This document shows positions 36,556 through 44,811 of a DNA stretch of 64,000 bases, one piece after another (position 1 is the stretch's first letter; each line of letters starts with the position of its first letter). Under the pieces are notes generated by a model. The model saw nothing but the letters and a program-made list of their open reading frames with translations. It was not told the DNA's origin and searched no databases. This DNA comes from Sutcliffiella horikoshii (GTDB taxonomy: Bacteria > Bacillota > Bacilli > Bacillales > Bacillaceae_I): contig KV440964.1 in NCBI GenBank assembly GCA_001636495.1, positions 3,054,666 through 3,118,665 on the forward strand, given 5' to 3'. The translations under genes were made by a program, and so were the position numbers.

Positions 36556-36741
36556 ATGAAGGATATTAAATGGATTTTTATTGTTTATGCTGTTTTGGCA
36601 GCGGTTTCTTTAGGCTTGGTCGGAATTGCTATTGGAGAGCGGAACACTCTAGGCATGGTATTAGGGTTTATTTTATTTGGTGTAGTCATGGGGCTTGGAT
36701 TCAAAACAAAAAGAAAAATGCGCGAAAACGGACAGTTATAA
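36556..36741 (+). CDS. ylaF: YlaF family small membrane protein
   Basis: A 61-aa protein with two transmembrane segments (WIFIVYAVLAAVSLGLVGIA and LGMVLGFILFGVVMGLGF) separated by a short charged loop, and a basic tail KTKRKMREN. It matches B. subtilis YlaF (DUF5325) in length and in being divergent from typA. The open frame begins 11 codons earlier, but GGAGATG fits the ATG at 36556. Function unknown. Confidence 0.9.
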   Translation: MKDIKWIFIVYAVLAAVSLGLVGIAIGERNTLGMVLGFILFGVVMGLGFKTKRKMRENGQL

Positions 36742-36815
36742 TTAAGACAAAATGTTTTTGCAATAATTTACCTTTTGTTATCATCCCATTTAAGACTAAT
36801 ATTGGTTATACAATG

Positions 36816-36856
36816 TCAAAACCCACGGCACTCTAGCCCGTGGGTTTTCTTTCATT
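36816..36856. terminator. Bidirectional terminator between ylaF and yktC
   Basis: Stem AAAACCCACGG/CCGTGGGTTTT with a loop of 13 bases, followed by CTTTC. Confidence 0.85.
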
Positions 36857-37649
36857 TTTTCAATTTATACAGATAATCTTTACTGATCACTTCATGCAAA
36901 CCAGGCTTACTGACAAACACACTGTTTTGCCCTAGTAAATCCAAAGGTTCGCCATGAAGTGTCGTAACTTTACCTCCAAGCTCGTTTACAAGTATTAGTC
37001 CCGCTGCAAAATCCCAAGGGGAAAGTCTCAGAGTAATATATGCATCTATGCGCCCCGTTGCCACATAAGCCATCTCAAGTGCTGCTGAACCATACGATCT
37101 AGTTCCTCTTACTTTCTTCACTAATGGGGCCAAAATGGTAGGGTCTATTCGTTTGTTCTCCGTGATCCACGTAGCATTCAGTGCAATGACAGCACGCTCA
37201 ACCGTTACTTCTTCCAAGTCAGGCAGTTTTGTATCATTAAGATATGCACCCTCTCCCGCTTGTGCGTGATAGAGTTCGTCATGTACCACATCATAAATCA
37301 AACCGACCTTACCGACGCCGTCTTCGTAAACGGCAACGGAAATAACGAAGTTGCGCTGTTGATGAACAAAGTTCATAGTGCCATCAATCGGGTCGATAAT
37401 CCATACTGTGCCATCTAATTTATCCAACTTATCGCCGAATCCTTCTTCTCCCAGGATCTGATGTTCTGGATAAGTCTCCCTGATTCGTTCTATGAAAAAC
37501 TGCTCTGTTTCTTGATCAATATTAGTTACAAGATCGTCAGCGGAACTTTTCGTATCTATCATCAGCTCTTTGCTGAACGAAGCACGGATCCTTTCACCAG
37601 CTTCTCTTGTCCATTTTTTTGCGTTCTCATCTATTTCCCGCCACTTCAT
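36852..37649 (-). CDS. yktC: Inositol monophosphatase family protein (YktC/SuhB-like)
   Basis: A 265-aa Mg-dependent, Li-sensitive-type phosphatase fold. It has both signatures: EEGFG with the downstream WIIDPIDGTMNFVHQ (metal-binding acidic residues, near 85-99) and SPWDFAAGLILVNELGG near 208. Substrates may be inositol-1-phosphate, 3'-phosphoadenosine phosphates or NADP/fructose bisphosphates; the sequence does not decide. CAGGAGAC precedes the ATG. In B. subtilis it is yktC, next to ykzI and yktB, as here. Confidence 0.93.
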   Translation of the reverse strand: MKWREIDENAKKWTREAGERIRASFSKELMIDTKSSADDLVTNIDQETEQFFIERIRETYPEHQILGEEGFGDKLDKLDGTVWIIDPIDGTMNFVHQQRNFVISVAVYEDGVGKVGLIYDVVHDELYHAQAGEGAYLNDTKLPDLEEVTVERAVIALNATWITENKRIDPTILAPLVKKVRGTRSYGSAALEMAYVATGRIDAYITLRLSPWDFAAGLILVNELGGKVTTLHGEPLDLLGQNSVFVSKPGLHEVISKDYLYKLKK

Positions 37650-37765
37650 GTAGTCTCCTGCCCTTCTTCACCCATTTTTTAAAGCTTCGTTAAAAATGAG
37701 TAATCGAATTATGTATGTTTTAGCTTACTGAAACGGTGGGGTAAAATCAAGTAATCCGAAACATA

Positions 37766-37795
37766 GAAAAACGAACCTCATACAGGTTCGTCTAA
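37766..37795 (-). terminator. Terminator after ykzI
   Basis: Minus strand: ACGAACCT/AGGTTCGT with a 5-base loop, then TTTTC. Confidence 0.85.
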
Positions 37796-37808
37796 GTAGC
37801 ATATGCCA

Positions 37809-37997
37809 CTAAACCTCTAGACTTAACATTTCTTTTCGCAGTTCCTCTAATTTAGATTTTGACTTTTTCATTTTTTCTTGGTCACTTTCTTGTATTGCTT
37901 CAAAGAGAACTGCCAGTTCATAATCAATCTCCATTCGCAAAACCGCACGTTGATTTTCTTCTTTCTTCTTTTTCCACGGTGTCGCCACTTGCTTCAT
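37809..37997 (-). CDS. ykzI: YkzI, small helical protein
   Basis: A 62-aa highly charged protein beginning MKQVATPWKKKKEENQ and continuing as a single long helix with a coiled-coil pattern (QESDQEKMKKSKSKLEELRK). The upstream TTG at 38015 lies within the ribosome binding site (GGGAGGG) of the ATG at 37997. It is in the ykzI place next to yktC and yktB. No function is known. Confidence 0.87.
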   Translation of the reverse strand: MKQVATPWKKKKEENQRAVLRMEIDYELAVLFEAIQESDQEKMKKSKSKLEELRKEMLSLEV

Positions 37998-38140
37998 CTC
38001 GATTCCCTCCCTCAAATTCAGTTTCTCGCTACCAAAAGGATCAATATTAAATGGTTGCTATATCATATGAAGGGAACGAAAGTTGGTAACTAAAATGTGC
38101 AGTTACCCAAAAAGAATCTCTCTACCAACAAACTAAATTT

Positions 38141-38169
38141 TTGGCACGGAAAAATGGCTATGATAAAAT
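38141..38169 (+). promoter_or_regulatory. Sigma-A promoter of yktB
   Basis: TTGGCA at 38141-38146, a 17-base spacer, TAAAAT at 38164-38169. It is about 70 bases before the yktB start. Confidence 0.75.
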
Positions 38170-38238
38170 GAGGAAGATAAAGAGACCTCTAAATAAACAC
38201 TACATTAAAATCAAACATTCCAGAAACGGAGCGATTCC

Positions 38239-38886
38239 ATGGGTACTAAGCAGTTGCAGTTTACAGGTTTTAACGAAAAAGACTTTCAAGTTTTCACGAT
38301 AGATGGGTTAGAAGAAAGAATGGAAGCCTTAAAAAGCCAAATACAACCGAAATTCGAACAGCTCGGCCAGCATTTCGCCCCCTCATTGACTGCCATGACA
38401 GGAGAGGAAATGCACTACCATGTTGCCAAGCACGCAAGAAGAACTAAAAACCCACCCAAGGACTCTTGGGTGGCGTTTGGGAGCAGCGCGAGAGGCTATA
38501 AAATGCTGCCCCATTTCCAAATCGGGTTATGGGAAACACATGTATTTGTGTGGTTTGCAGTAATTTACGAAGCACCAATGAAGGAAGCTTTCGGTGAAAC
38601 ACTGCTACAGGATATTAAAGTGGTCCGCAAGCAGATTCCATCCGATTACGTCTGGTCCAAAGACCATACCAAACCTGAAGTGATCCGCCAAAGCGAAATG
38701 ACAGAGGAAGCCCATAAAGAACTATTTGAGCGCCTCATCAATGTGAAAAAGGCGGAGATTTTATGTGGCATTCAAATTCCAAAAGAGGAAGCGATTAAGC
38801 TTTCCGGTGATGAAACCATCTCTAGAATCGAAGAGGCTTTCCAGACTGTACGGGGGCTATATAACCTTGCCAAGCAGGCTGTTTAG
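38239..38886 (+). CDS. yktB: YktB (DUF1054/UPF0637)
   Basis: A 215-aa cytoplasmic protein of the YktB family, recognisable by FTGFNEKDFQVFTIDGLEER, AFGSSARGYKMLPHFQIGLW and SKDHTKPEV. Structures in the family show a compact alpha/beta fold, but no activity is established to my knowledge. It is monocistronic with a good promoter, and convergent with yktA. Confidence 0.92.
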   Translation: MGTKQLQFTGFNEKDFQVFTIDGLEERMEALKSQIQPKFEQLGQHFAPSLTAMTGEEMHYHVAKHARRTKNPPKDSWVAFGSSARGYKMLPHFQIGLWETHVFVWFAVIYEAPMKEAFGETLLQDIKVVRKQIPSDYVWSKDHTKPEVIRQSEMTEEAHKELFERLINVKKAEILCGIQIPKEEAIKLSGDETISRIEEAFQTVRGLYNLAKQAV

Positions 38887-38900
38887 GAATATTGATACAA

Positions 38901-38931
38901 GAAGAACCGGACTTATGGTGTCCGGTTCTTG
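38901..38931. terminator. Probable terminator between yktB and yktA
   Basis: Stem AAGAACCGGAC/GTCCGGTTCTT with a 6-base loop. There is no clean T-run on either side, so strength is uncertain. Confidence 0.5.
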
Positions 38932-38941
38932 AGTAAGTTTC

Positions 38942-39217
38942 TTACTTTGACATCCTAACCTGTTCCCCAGGCTGCAAGTCTTTTGCTTTTTTGATGGTTC
39001 GATAGACAGAGAATCCGCTTAACTCTTCATACTCGTTGGCCAGATTCCGTTCATCCGCCTTACCAGGGACTATTTCTTTGAAGCGTCGATACAAGGCTAA
39101 AAGCTGGTCCCGTTCCATGCCTTTCGTGTAGGTGAGCTCCACAGCTTCATACAACGCAATGACATCAACTATTTCATCTGTGGACCATTCATATGATATC
39201 GGATAAGAGAAGTCCAT
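38942..39217 (-). CDS. yktA: YktA (UPF0223)
   Basis: A 91-aa helical protein matching the UPF0223 family: SYPISYEWSTDEIVDVIALY, LYRRFKEIVPGKADERNL and SGFSVYRTIKKAK. The family structure is a small four-helix domain with unknown role. AGAGGTG precedes the ATG. It is convergent with yktB. Confidence 0.92.
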   Translation of the reverse strand: MDFSYPISYEWSTDEIVDVIALYEAVELTYTKGMERDQLLALYRRFKEIVPGKADERNLANEYEELSGFSVYRTIKKAKDLQPGEQVRMSK

Positions 39218-39273
39218 TTGTTCACCTCTTTAATTATGTAGAATGGAAAAGTAAAGTATATCACTACCTCCCT

Positions 39274-40233
39274 CTAGTTTGTCCACTTACTTCTTATTTT
39301 TTCCCCATCCCTTATCATTCTTGAGAAGAGTTCACCGACCGTGGGAACATCGTCTATCAATCCCATTATCTGCCCCGCCCATGCATACCCTAAATCTGTT
39401 TTCCCATCGTGGATAAATCGTTTATTGGCAGCCCCTGCTATATAATCCTTTAATTCCTCGTACCCCTTTTCTTCCTGTTCCAATTTCAATATCTGATCGG
39501 TCCATGGGTTTTGAATGGCCCTTGCAGGTGACCCCAAGCTTTTTTTAATGACGACTGTATCATTCTCCGTTCCATTAACAAGTAAATCTTTATATATAGG
39601 ATGTGCATGAAGACATTCCTTTGTTGCAATAAATCTCGTTCCCATTTCTATCCCTTCCGCTCCCAGGGCTAAAGCGGCCATTAATCCACGGCCATCCCCT
39701 ATGCCACCTGAAGCAATTACAGGTATGCCCAAGGCATCCACTACTTTTGGTACAAGAACCATGGTACCTAGGTCATTCTTGCCAAGATGTCCCCCTCCCT
39801 CTTGCCCGACGACCATCACTGCATCTGCACCGAGCTCTTCCGCCTTTTCAGCCTGCCTTCTTGCTGCTACCAGAACCAACTTCTTGCAGCTAGCGCCTTC
39901 CAGCCGCTTAAAAATAGGAGCAGGGTTCCCTCCTGTCATGGAGATAACTGGAACTTTCTCTTCCAAAGCAACATCTAACATATGTTCAAACGGTCTTCCG
40001 TGTTGACCAATGGCATAATTCACACCGAAGGGTTTATCTGTCATCGTCCTGACTTTCCCAATCTCTTCTCTCAACCGTTCCGGAGTATCCAGACTCATTG
40101 CGGTAATCTGTCCCAAACCTCCAGCATTCGAGACAGCCGCTGCAAGATCAGCATAAGCAAGATATGCCAATCCACCTTGAATAATAGGGTACTTAATATT
40201 TAAAAGTTCTGTCACTCTGGTATTCCAAAACAT
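39274..40233 (-). CDS. Nitronate monooxygenase / FabK-like flavoprotein
   Basis: A 319-aa FMN-dependent TIM-barrel enzyme of the 2-nitropropane dioxygenase/NMO superfamily. Family features are KYPIIQGGLAYLA at the N-terminus, the phosphate-binding glycines in VIASGGIGDGRGL near 185, GQEGGGHLG near 145, and ALGAEGIEMGTRFIATKEC. It could be a nitronate monooxygenase or an enoyl-ACP reductase of FabK type; the EGGGH motif fits both. The open frame starts with TTG two codons earlier; GGGGAAGG places the ATG at 40233 better. Confidence 0.87.
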   Translation of the reverse strand: MFWNTRVTELLNIKYPIIQGGLAYLAYADLAAAVSNAGGLGQITAMSLDTPERLREEIGKVRTMTDKPFGVNYAIGQHGRPFEHMLDVALEEKVPVISMTGGNPAPIFKRLEGASCKKLVLVAARRQAEKAEELGADAVMVVGQEGGGHLGKNDLGTMVLVPKVVDALGIPVIASGGIGDGRGLMAALALGAEGIEMGTRFIATKECLHAHPIYKDLLVNGTENDTVVIKKSLGSPARAIQNPWTDQILKLEQEEKGYEELKDYIAGAANKRFIHDGKTDLGYAWAGQIMGLIDDVPTVGELFSRMIRDGEKIRSKWTN

Positions 40234-40444
40234 CTTCAACCTTCCCCTTTCTTTGCCTCTTTAAATGTTTCTTTCTTCATTGACAAATTCCTGTTTTTTT
40301 CAACAAATAATTCAAAAGAAAAATCTATGCAATCATGAAGATAAATGCTATAATTTCACTTGTTTTATGTGAATGTTTGTTCTGCGTTACTAGATGCGTT
40401 AAGATAAACGAAATTAAGATAAATTAAAGAGGTGCATAAGTAAG

Positions 40445-41926
40445 TTGACATATTCTCAAATTGATACACCATTATTTACTGGTCTTTTAAATCACGCTAA
40501 AAAAAATCCTGTTCAATTCCATATTCCAGGGCATAAAAAGGGAGCCGGAATCGATCCGGAATTCCGTGAATTCATCGGCGACAACGCTCTTTCCATTGAC
40601 TTGATTAATATCGGTCCACTTGATGATCTTCACCAACCAAAAGGAATGATTAAAGACGCCCAGGACCTTGCAGCTAAAGCTTTCGGTGCCGATCATACCT
40701 TCTTCTCCGTTCAGGGTACCAGCGGGGCTATCATGACAATGGTGATGGCCGTTTGTGGTCCTGGTGAGAAAATCATCGTGCCAAGGAATGTGCACAAATC
40801 CGTCATGTCGGCTATCGTTTTTTCAGGTGCCGTGCCTATCTTTATTCACCCAGAGGTGGATAAAGAACTGGGAATCTCACATGGCATAACTACAGAATCT
40901 GTGGAGAAAGCTTTGAAACAGCACCCTGACGCGAAGGGTGTACTTGTGATTAACCCCACTTATTTCGGGATATCAGCCGATTTGAGTCAGATTGTAGAAA
41001 TAGCTCATTCCTTCAATGTACCTGTACTTGTCGATGAAGCACATGGCGTGCATATCCATTTCCACGAGGAACTCCCTTTGTCTGCCATGCAGGCTGGTGC
41101 TGATATGGCTGCAACAAGTGTGCATAAACTGGGGGGCTCCATGACCCAGAGCTCCATCTTGAACGTACGCGAAGGTCTTGTGAATGTGAACCGAATTCAA
41201 GGTATTCTGAGTATGTTGACAACCACATCCACATCCTACCTTCTTCTTGCCTCATTGGATGTGGCACGTAAGCGTCTTGCTACGGAAGGACATCTGCTGA
41301 TCGAAAAAACGATAGAATTGGCCAACAAAACAAGAAATGCAATAAATGAAATAGACTATCTTCTTTGTATAGGTCCTGAAATTCTAGGAAGAAAAGCCAC
41401 CTTCGATTACGATCCGACTAAATTGATCATTTCAGTTAAGAAGCTCAATCTGACCGGATATGATGTGGAGAAATGGCTTCGCCTAAAATATAATATTGAA
41501 GTGGAATTATCTGACCTTTATAATATCCTCTGCATCATTACTCCTGGTGACTCAGAGGTGGAGACAGGAATATTATTGAAAGCATTAAAGGAGCTTTCAG
41601 AGGAGTTCAAACACCAAGCCGGAGATTCGGAAAAAGAAGTGAAAGTTCTACTTCCTGATATTCCAGTCCTTGCAATTGCACCGCGTGATGCATTTTATTC
41701 AGAGACGGAGATCGTGCCATTTGAAGAATCTGCAGGACGTATTATTGCTGAATTCATCATGGTTTATCCTCCTGGCATCCCTATCTTCACTCCAGGTGAG
41801 ATTATCACAGAAGATAACCTAGCCTATATAACCAAAACATTGGAAGTCGGGCTTCCCGTCCAAGGGCCGGAAGATTATGAGTTGAAAACGTTAAGAGTTA
41901 TCAAAGAACACAAGGCAATTCAATAA
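40445..41926 (+). CDS. speA: Orn/Lys/Arg decarboxylase (SpeA-type arginine decarboxylase)
   Basis: A 493-aa PLP enzyme of fold type I. The cofactor lysine is Lys228 in SVHKLGG, with DEAHGVH (198-204) binding the pyridine ring and phosphate and GTSGAI near 91. The short length and N-terminus (PVQFHIPGHKKG) match the Bacillus SpeA group, which makes agmatine from arginine for polyamine synthesis. The start is TTG with GAGGTG about ten bases upstream. It is convergent with the SR1 RNA; B. subtilis also has sr1 between pdhD and speA. Confidence 0.93.
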   Translation: MTYSQIDTPLFTGLLNHAKKNPVQFHIPGHKKGAGIDPEFREFIGDNALSIDLINIGPLDDLHQPKGMIKDAQDLAAKAFGADHTFFSVQGTSGAIMTMVMAVCGPGEKIIVPRNVHKSVMSAIVFSGAVPIFIHPEVDKELGISHGITTESVEKALKQHPDAKGVLVINPTYFGISADLSQIVEIAHSFNVPVLVDEAHGVHIHFHEELPLSAMQAGADMAATSVHKLGGSMTQSSILNVREGLVNVNRIQGILSMLTTTSTSYLLLASLDVARKRLATEGHLLIEKTIELANKTRNAINEIDYLLCIGPEILGRKATFDYDPTKLIISVKKLNLTGYDVEKWLRLKYNIEVELSDLYNILCIITPGDSEVETGILLKALKELSEEFKHQAGDSEKEVKVLLPDIPVLAIAPRDAFYSETEIVPFEESAGRIIAEFIMVYPPGIPIFTPGEIITEDNLAYITKTLEVGLPVQGPEDYELKTLRVIKEHKAIQ

Positions 41927-41930
41927 ATAG

Positions 41931-41972
41931 GAAAAAGAGCAGGTTCCTTTTTACAGGTACCTGCTCTTTTTA
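41931..41972. terminator. Bidirectional terminator of speA and SR1
   Basis: Stem AAAAAGAGCAGGT/ACCTGCTCTTTTT with a loop of about 13 bases. On the minus strand it is the 3' end of the SR1 transcript. Confidence 0.88.
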
Positions 41973-41988
41973 CATTCAATCTATAATT

Positions 41989-42114
41989 CTAGGCTAAATC
42001 TTCGCTTTTTTCAGAGCACTGACAATCTGCACATTTTGCATAGTAAGTCGTAACTTTTTCATCCTCAAAGTGATCTACCGCGCTGTTACATGTTTGACAA
42101 ATGATTGTACCCAT
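41989..42114 (-). CDS. sr1P: GapA-binding peptide SR1P
   Basis: A 41-aa peptide starting MGTIICQTCNSAVDHFEDEK, which matches the remembered SR1P pattern: CxxC near the N-terminus, HFEDEKVT, and a second cysteine group CADCQC. SR1P binds glyceraldehyde-3-phosphate dehydrogenase GapA and aids its interaction with RNase J1 in B. subtilis. The open frame extends 58 codons upstream, but those lie across the promoter and operators. AAAGAGG lies nine bases before the ATG at 42114. Confidence 0.93.
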   Translation of the reverse strand: MGTIICQTCNSAVDHFEDEKVTTYYAKCADCQCSEKSEDLA

Positions 42115-42166
42115 ACCCTTCAACCTCTTTCCCAAAAGAAATTTTTTTGCAAAGCCGCCTTTAAAT

Positions 42167-42180
42167 TGAAAGCGCTTTAT
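42167..42180 (+). promoter_or_regulatory. cre site (CcpA operator) in SR1
   Basis: TGAAAGCGCTTTAT matches TGWAANCGNTNWCA at 12 of 14 positions. It lies about 6-19 bases downstream of the SR1 start point, where bound CcpA would block early elongation. Confidence 0.8.
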
Positions 42181-42192
42181 GTTGTTAAATAC

Positions 42193-42221
42193 ATCATAAA
42201 CCCTCAAATGTGTTATGTCAA
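42193..42221 (-). promoter_or_regulatory. Sigma-A promoter of SR1
   Basis: Minus strand: TTGACA (42221-42216), a 17-base spacer, TATGAT (42198-42193). Consensus -35, near-consensus -10. Confidence 0.9.
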
Positions 42222-42241
42222 TAAATAAATTGTATAACACA
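42209..42241. promoter_or_regulatory. CcpN-like operator pair at the SR1 promoter
   Basis: TGTGTTATACA (minus strand, 42241-42231) matches the recalled CcpN motif TRTGHYATAYW at every position. A second, inverted copy TGTGTTATGTC (plus strand, 42209-42219) matches at 9 of 11 and overlaps the -35 box. CcpN represses sr1, gapB and pckA during glycolysis in B. subtilis. Confidence 0.8.
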
Positions 42242-42277
42242 TTTAAATTTATAGATTTTAATATGATTACTAGATAG

Positions 42278-42314
42278 ATAAAGGCCACCGTCCGGATAAC
42301 TGGTACGATGGCCT
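42278..42314 (-). terminator. Terminator after the DUF3055 gene
   Basis: Minus strand: imperfect stem GGCCATCG/CGGTGGCC, extended by GTACC/GGAC, then TTTATC. Confidence 0.65.
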
Positions 42315-42335
42315 CTGAGAATTCTAAATTATTTT

Positions 42336-42635
42336 TTACTCATACTGTTCTTGAAAAGGACTTGTCGGGATGGCTTCTGTAAAGAATTCTGCAAGATCTT
42401 CTGCTTGTTCTTGTGAATCAATTCGGAATACATGCTGAAGGTGGTTTAAGTCAGTAATGTCTTTAGGGTCGAGGAGAGTGGAACGGCCAGTTTGCATACA
42501 GATGACGAGAGGCTTACCAAAAAACATATTCGTGTACACAATACCAAAATCATATCTAACATCTTTTGTCGTAAAGCCAACAAATCGAACAGGGACATTC
42601 TCATTGTTATCGTAAAGCTTGTCAAATAAGTTCAT
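42336..42635 (-). CDS. DUF3055-family protein
   Basis: A 99-aa cytoplasmic protein that I associate with DUF3055 (SAV0927-like): MNLFDKLYDNNENVPVRFVG, FGIVYTNMFFGKPLVICMQT and an acidic C-terminal helix. No function is known. The open frame starts 23 codons earlier, but AAGGAGG before the ATG at 42635 is decisive. It is divergent from the DUF1885 gene and lies upstream of SR1 on the same strand, separated by a terminator. Confidence 0.85.
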   Translation of the reverse strand: MNLFDKLYDNNENVPVRFVGFTTKDVRYDFGIVYTNMFFGKPLVICMQTGRSTLLDPKDITDLNHLQHVFRIDSQEQAEDLAEFFTEAIPTSPFQEQYE

Positions 42636-42721
42636 AAGGTACCTCCTTTTTATTTTTTGGTTATTCAGAATATTATTATAACTTAGAAATGAGCTGATTT
42701 GCAAGAATTTTCACTTAGTGA

Positions 42722-42751
42722 TTGTCAGTTGATTTATCCTAATGCTAGAAT
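42722..42751 (+). promoter_or_regulatory. Sigma-A promoter of the DUF1885 gene
   Basis: TTGTCA at 42722-42727, an 18-base spacer, TAGAAT at 42746-42751; about 40 bases before the start codon. Confidence 0.7.
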
Positions 42752-42790
42752 AGTATTAGATGAATTTGTCATATTTAGGAGTGGAATCTT

Positions 42791-43216
42791 ATGGCCAGTA
42801 GCGCTTACATTAACCTAGTCTCCAAATCAAAAGAGAAAACGCTTACCGTAGAAGATGTAAAGGAATTATTAAACTACTATAAAGAAATAACCTCTAAAAC
42901 AGGAAAACAGTTGGGGTGGGAATATAGCGAAGCAGCATTTCCTTATGAAATTAAAGAAAAGCCTGAGGGAAAAGGACAGTGGTTCTATCTAAAGGGAATA
43001 GAAGATCGGTATAAGATGATTCTAATCGGGGTAGGTACCCAACCGGAGCTCTTAGAAGGGACAGAGTCTCTTTCATACATACAAGTCACTCTTCATGACC
43101 AGAGCACTCATGGCGACAAAGGAAAAGCGAATGAGATCTGTAAATTCCTTGCCAAGAAACTTGAAGCAGAATTAAAGCTTTTTACAGGCAGTATTATGTA
43201 TTATTATAAGCGCTAA
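42791..43216 (+). CDS. DUF1885-family protein
   Basis: A 141-aa soluble protein recalled as DUF1885: SSAYINLVSKSKEKTLTVED at the N-terminus, an alpha/beta middle (YKMILIGVGTQPE) and a C-terminal helix plus strand ending GSIMYYYKR. The fold may resemble peptidyl-prolyl isomerase domains, but no activity is assigned. TTAGGAGTGG precedes the ATG and a sigma-A promoter is present. It is a single gene, convergent with the deacetylase lipoprotein. Confidence 0.82.
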   Translation: MASSAYINLVSKSKEKTLTVEDVKELLNYYKEITSKTGKQLGWEYSEAAFPYEIKEKPEGKGQWFYLKGIEDRYKMILIGVGTQPELLEGTESLSYIQVTLHDQSTHGDKGKANEICKFLAKKLEAELKLFTGSIMYYYKR

Positions 43217-43223
43217 CTAAAAC

Positions 43224-43260
43224 AAAAAGCCCCTATCTAAAGATAGTGGGCTTTACTTTT
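43224..43260. terminator. Bidirectional terminator
   Basis: Stem AAAGCCC..ATCT/AGAT..GGGCTTT, flanked by A-rich and T-rich tracts (ACTTTT on the right). Confidence 0.85.
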
Positions 43261-44197
43261 ACTCTGTCTCAGATTCTTGCTCATCTGCACCAATAAGATC
43301 CGGGTCCAATATGTCAAAGTTTTTTTCCTGCAGTCCTTTAACAATATCGGCTAATGCGTCTTTCGTCCACTCTCTATCATGCATAAGAAGATTGCTACCA
43401 CTGCTTAGATATTCCGTATTTACCATAATATCTGCAAGTGATTCAGCATCCATATAATCTGTCTCCCAATCATATCCATACGTCCAATTCATGAGAATCA
43501 TGCCTTCTTGTTTGACAAGTTCTTTGGCATAATCCGTATTGGTGCCAAATGGAGCTCGAAAGAATCGTGGTCGTTCCCCTGTGATTTCCTCTACGCGGTC
43601 ACTTAGCGAGACGATTTCTTCATACTGTTCCTCTTCTGTTAACTGTCTTAAGGATTTATGAGTCATCGTATGATTTCCAATTGGAAATCCCATATCGTAA
43701 ATTTCCTTAAGGGTGTTCCGTTCTTTTTCGGTTTCAAGAAAGTGGCCATTAACAAAAAATATGGCTTTTACGTTTAATTCTTTAAGAATAGTAGCCATTT
43801 CCAATGCATATCTATCTGGAGCATCATCAATTGTCAATAATACAACATCAGGGTCTGCATCACTGATCGGTTCTAATGTCCAATTACTCTCGTTAACTAT
43901 GTACTGGGGAGATTGAGACTCACTATCCACACTATTTTTTTCTTCCTCATCAATAGTGTCCGTACTTTCTTCACTTTCCCCTATATCAGTAGGTTTATCT
44001 TCTACAGGTTCCTCTTCTTCTGCTGGTCCTTCTTCTGCTGAAGCAGGCACCTCTTCTTCTACCGCATTTTCGGTATATTGATTCTCTTCTGTTTGACTAT
44101 CTACTGCATCGGATCCTTGCTCTTCAGTTACTTGTCCATTATCCCCGCAAGCTACAAGGAGGAGCAATAACAACGCAGATAGTACCCATTTTTTCAT
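43259..44197 (-). CDS. Polysaccharide deacetylase lipoprotein
   Basis: A 312-aa exported enzyme. The signal peptide MKKWVLSALLLLLLVACG ends in the lipobox VACG. It is followed by a strongly acidic linker (about 25-100, rich in Glu, Asp and Ser) and a NodB-type deacetylase domain. The metal site is visible: the Asp pair in LLTIDDAP and the HxxxH in GNHTMTHKSL; RFFRAPFG gives the third motif. It probably deacetylates peptidoglycan or another wall polymer at the membrane surface. The open frame starts nine codons earlier; GGAGGAAAG fits the ATG at 44197. Confidence 0.92.
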   Translation of the reverse strand: MKKWVLSALLLLLLVACGDNGQVTEEQGSDAVDSQTEENQYTENAVEEEVPASAEEGPAEEEEPVEDKPTDIGESEESTDTIDEEEKNSVDSESQSPQYIVNESNWTLEPISDADPDVVLLTIDDAPDRYALEMATILKELNVKAIFFVNGHFLETEKERNTLKEIYDMGFPIGNHTMTHKSLRQLTEEEQYEEIVSLSDRVEEITGERPRFFRAPFGTNTDYAKELVKQEGMILMNWTYGYDWETDYMDAESLADIMVNTEYLSSGSNLLMHDREWTKDALADIVKGLQEKNFDILDPDLIGADEQESETE

Positions 44198-44327
44198 AGT
44201 CTTTCCTCCATATGTAAGGTTCATCTTTAATCATACTAGCAATCAGTATATGAAGGCAATGTTTTTCCATTATTTTAAGTTTAGCCGAAGTGGCAATTCT
44301 TCCATAATAGGATTTTCTTCCCTACAG

Positions 44328-44573
44328 CTAACTGAAGACCAAATAGTAAAATAGACTCTGGAAACTAAAATAAAAAATAAAACTAATGGCCGTAGTCAAT
44401 GCAGCTTGCTTTTTTTTATGAATAATCGACATGGCAAGTGTATAGCAAAGATAGATAAAAATACCCAAGAGAATTACTTTTGCCTGCATCTTGTCCCTGG
44501 CAGAAAACCATTCAATCAGACTATATGTCCCCCAAAAGATATTTTGTATCAAAAACACCACATAATTTTTCAT
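44328..44573 (-). CDS. Small hypothetical membrane protein
   Basis: An 81-aa protein with an N-terminal amphipathic or membrane segment, a basic loop (SARDKMQAK), and two further spans (VILLGIFIYLCYTLAM and TTAISFIFYFSFQSLFYYLV). No family is recognised. AAGGGG lies ten bases before the ATG. It is transcribed toward the deacetylase but is separated from it by about 130 bases. Confidence 0.65.
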   Translation of the reverse strand: MKNYVVFLIQNIFWGTYSLIEWFSARDKMQAKVILLGIFIYLCYTLAMSIIHKKKQAALTTAISFIFYFSFQSLFYYLVFS

Positions 44574-44811
44574 AAAAGCAGCCCCTTACTGCATATTTCT
44601 ATTTATGTATCCGTTTTATCGCAAAAGAAAACCTCTGTAATAAATATGCCAGGAAGGAGCATTCTATTTTTCAATTTTGTAACAATTCGATGACAAGCAC
44701 AGCTAACATAATTTTTAGTGGTAGAATAGCACCAAATAGTAAAACAGATTATCTATAAATGCCTCCAAGTCCGTGTGATATATATGTTGTAAACAGAAAG
44801 TGAGGATTGCC

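Larger units (their letters stand above)
41935..42186 (-). ncRNA. sr1: SR1 dual-function regulatory RNA
   Basis: The transcript expected from the sigma-A promoter at 42221-42193 would start near 42186 and end at the terminator about 41935, about 250 nt, slightly longer than the 205 nt of B. subtilis. It contains the SR1P reading frame. In B. subtilis SR1 base-pairs with ahrC mRNA (activator of arginine catabolism) and is induced under gluconeogenic conditions. The ahrC-pairing regions were not checked here. Synteny (between pdhD and speA), the encoded peptide and the control sites identify it. Confidence 0.85.

Noticed and set aside
41989-42288. A 99-aa protein ending in the SR1P sequence
   Set aside because: Its first 58 codons lie over the SR1 promoter, the CcpN boxes and the cre; only the last 41 codons have a ribosome binding site and family similarity.
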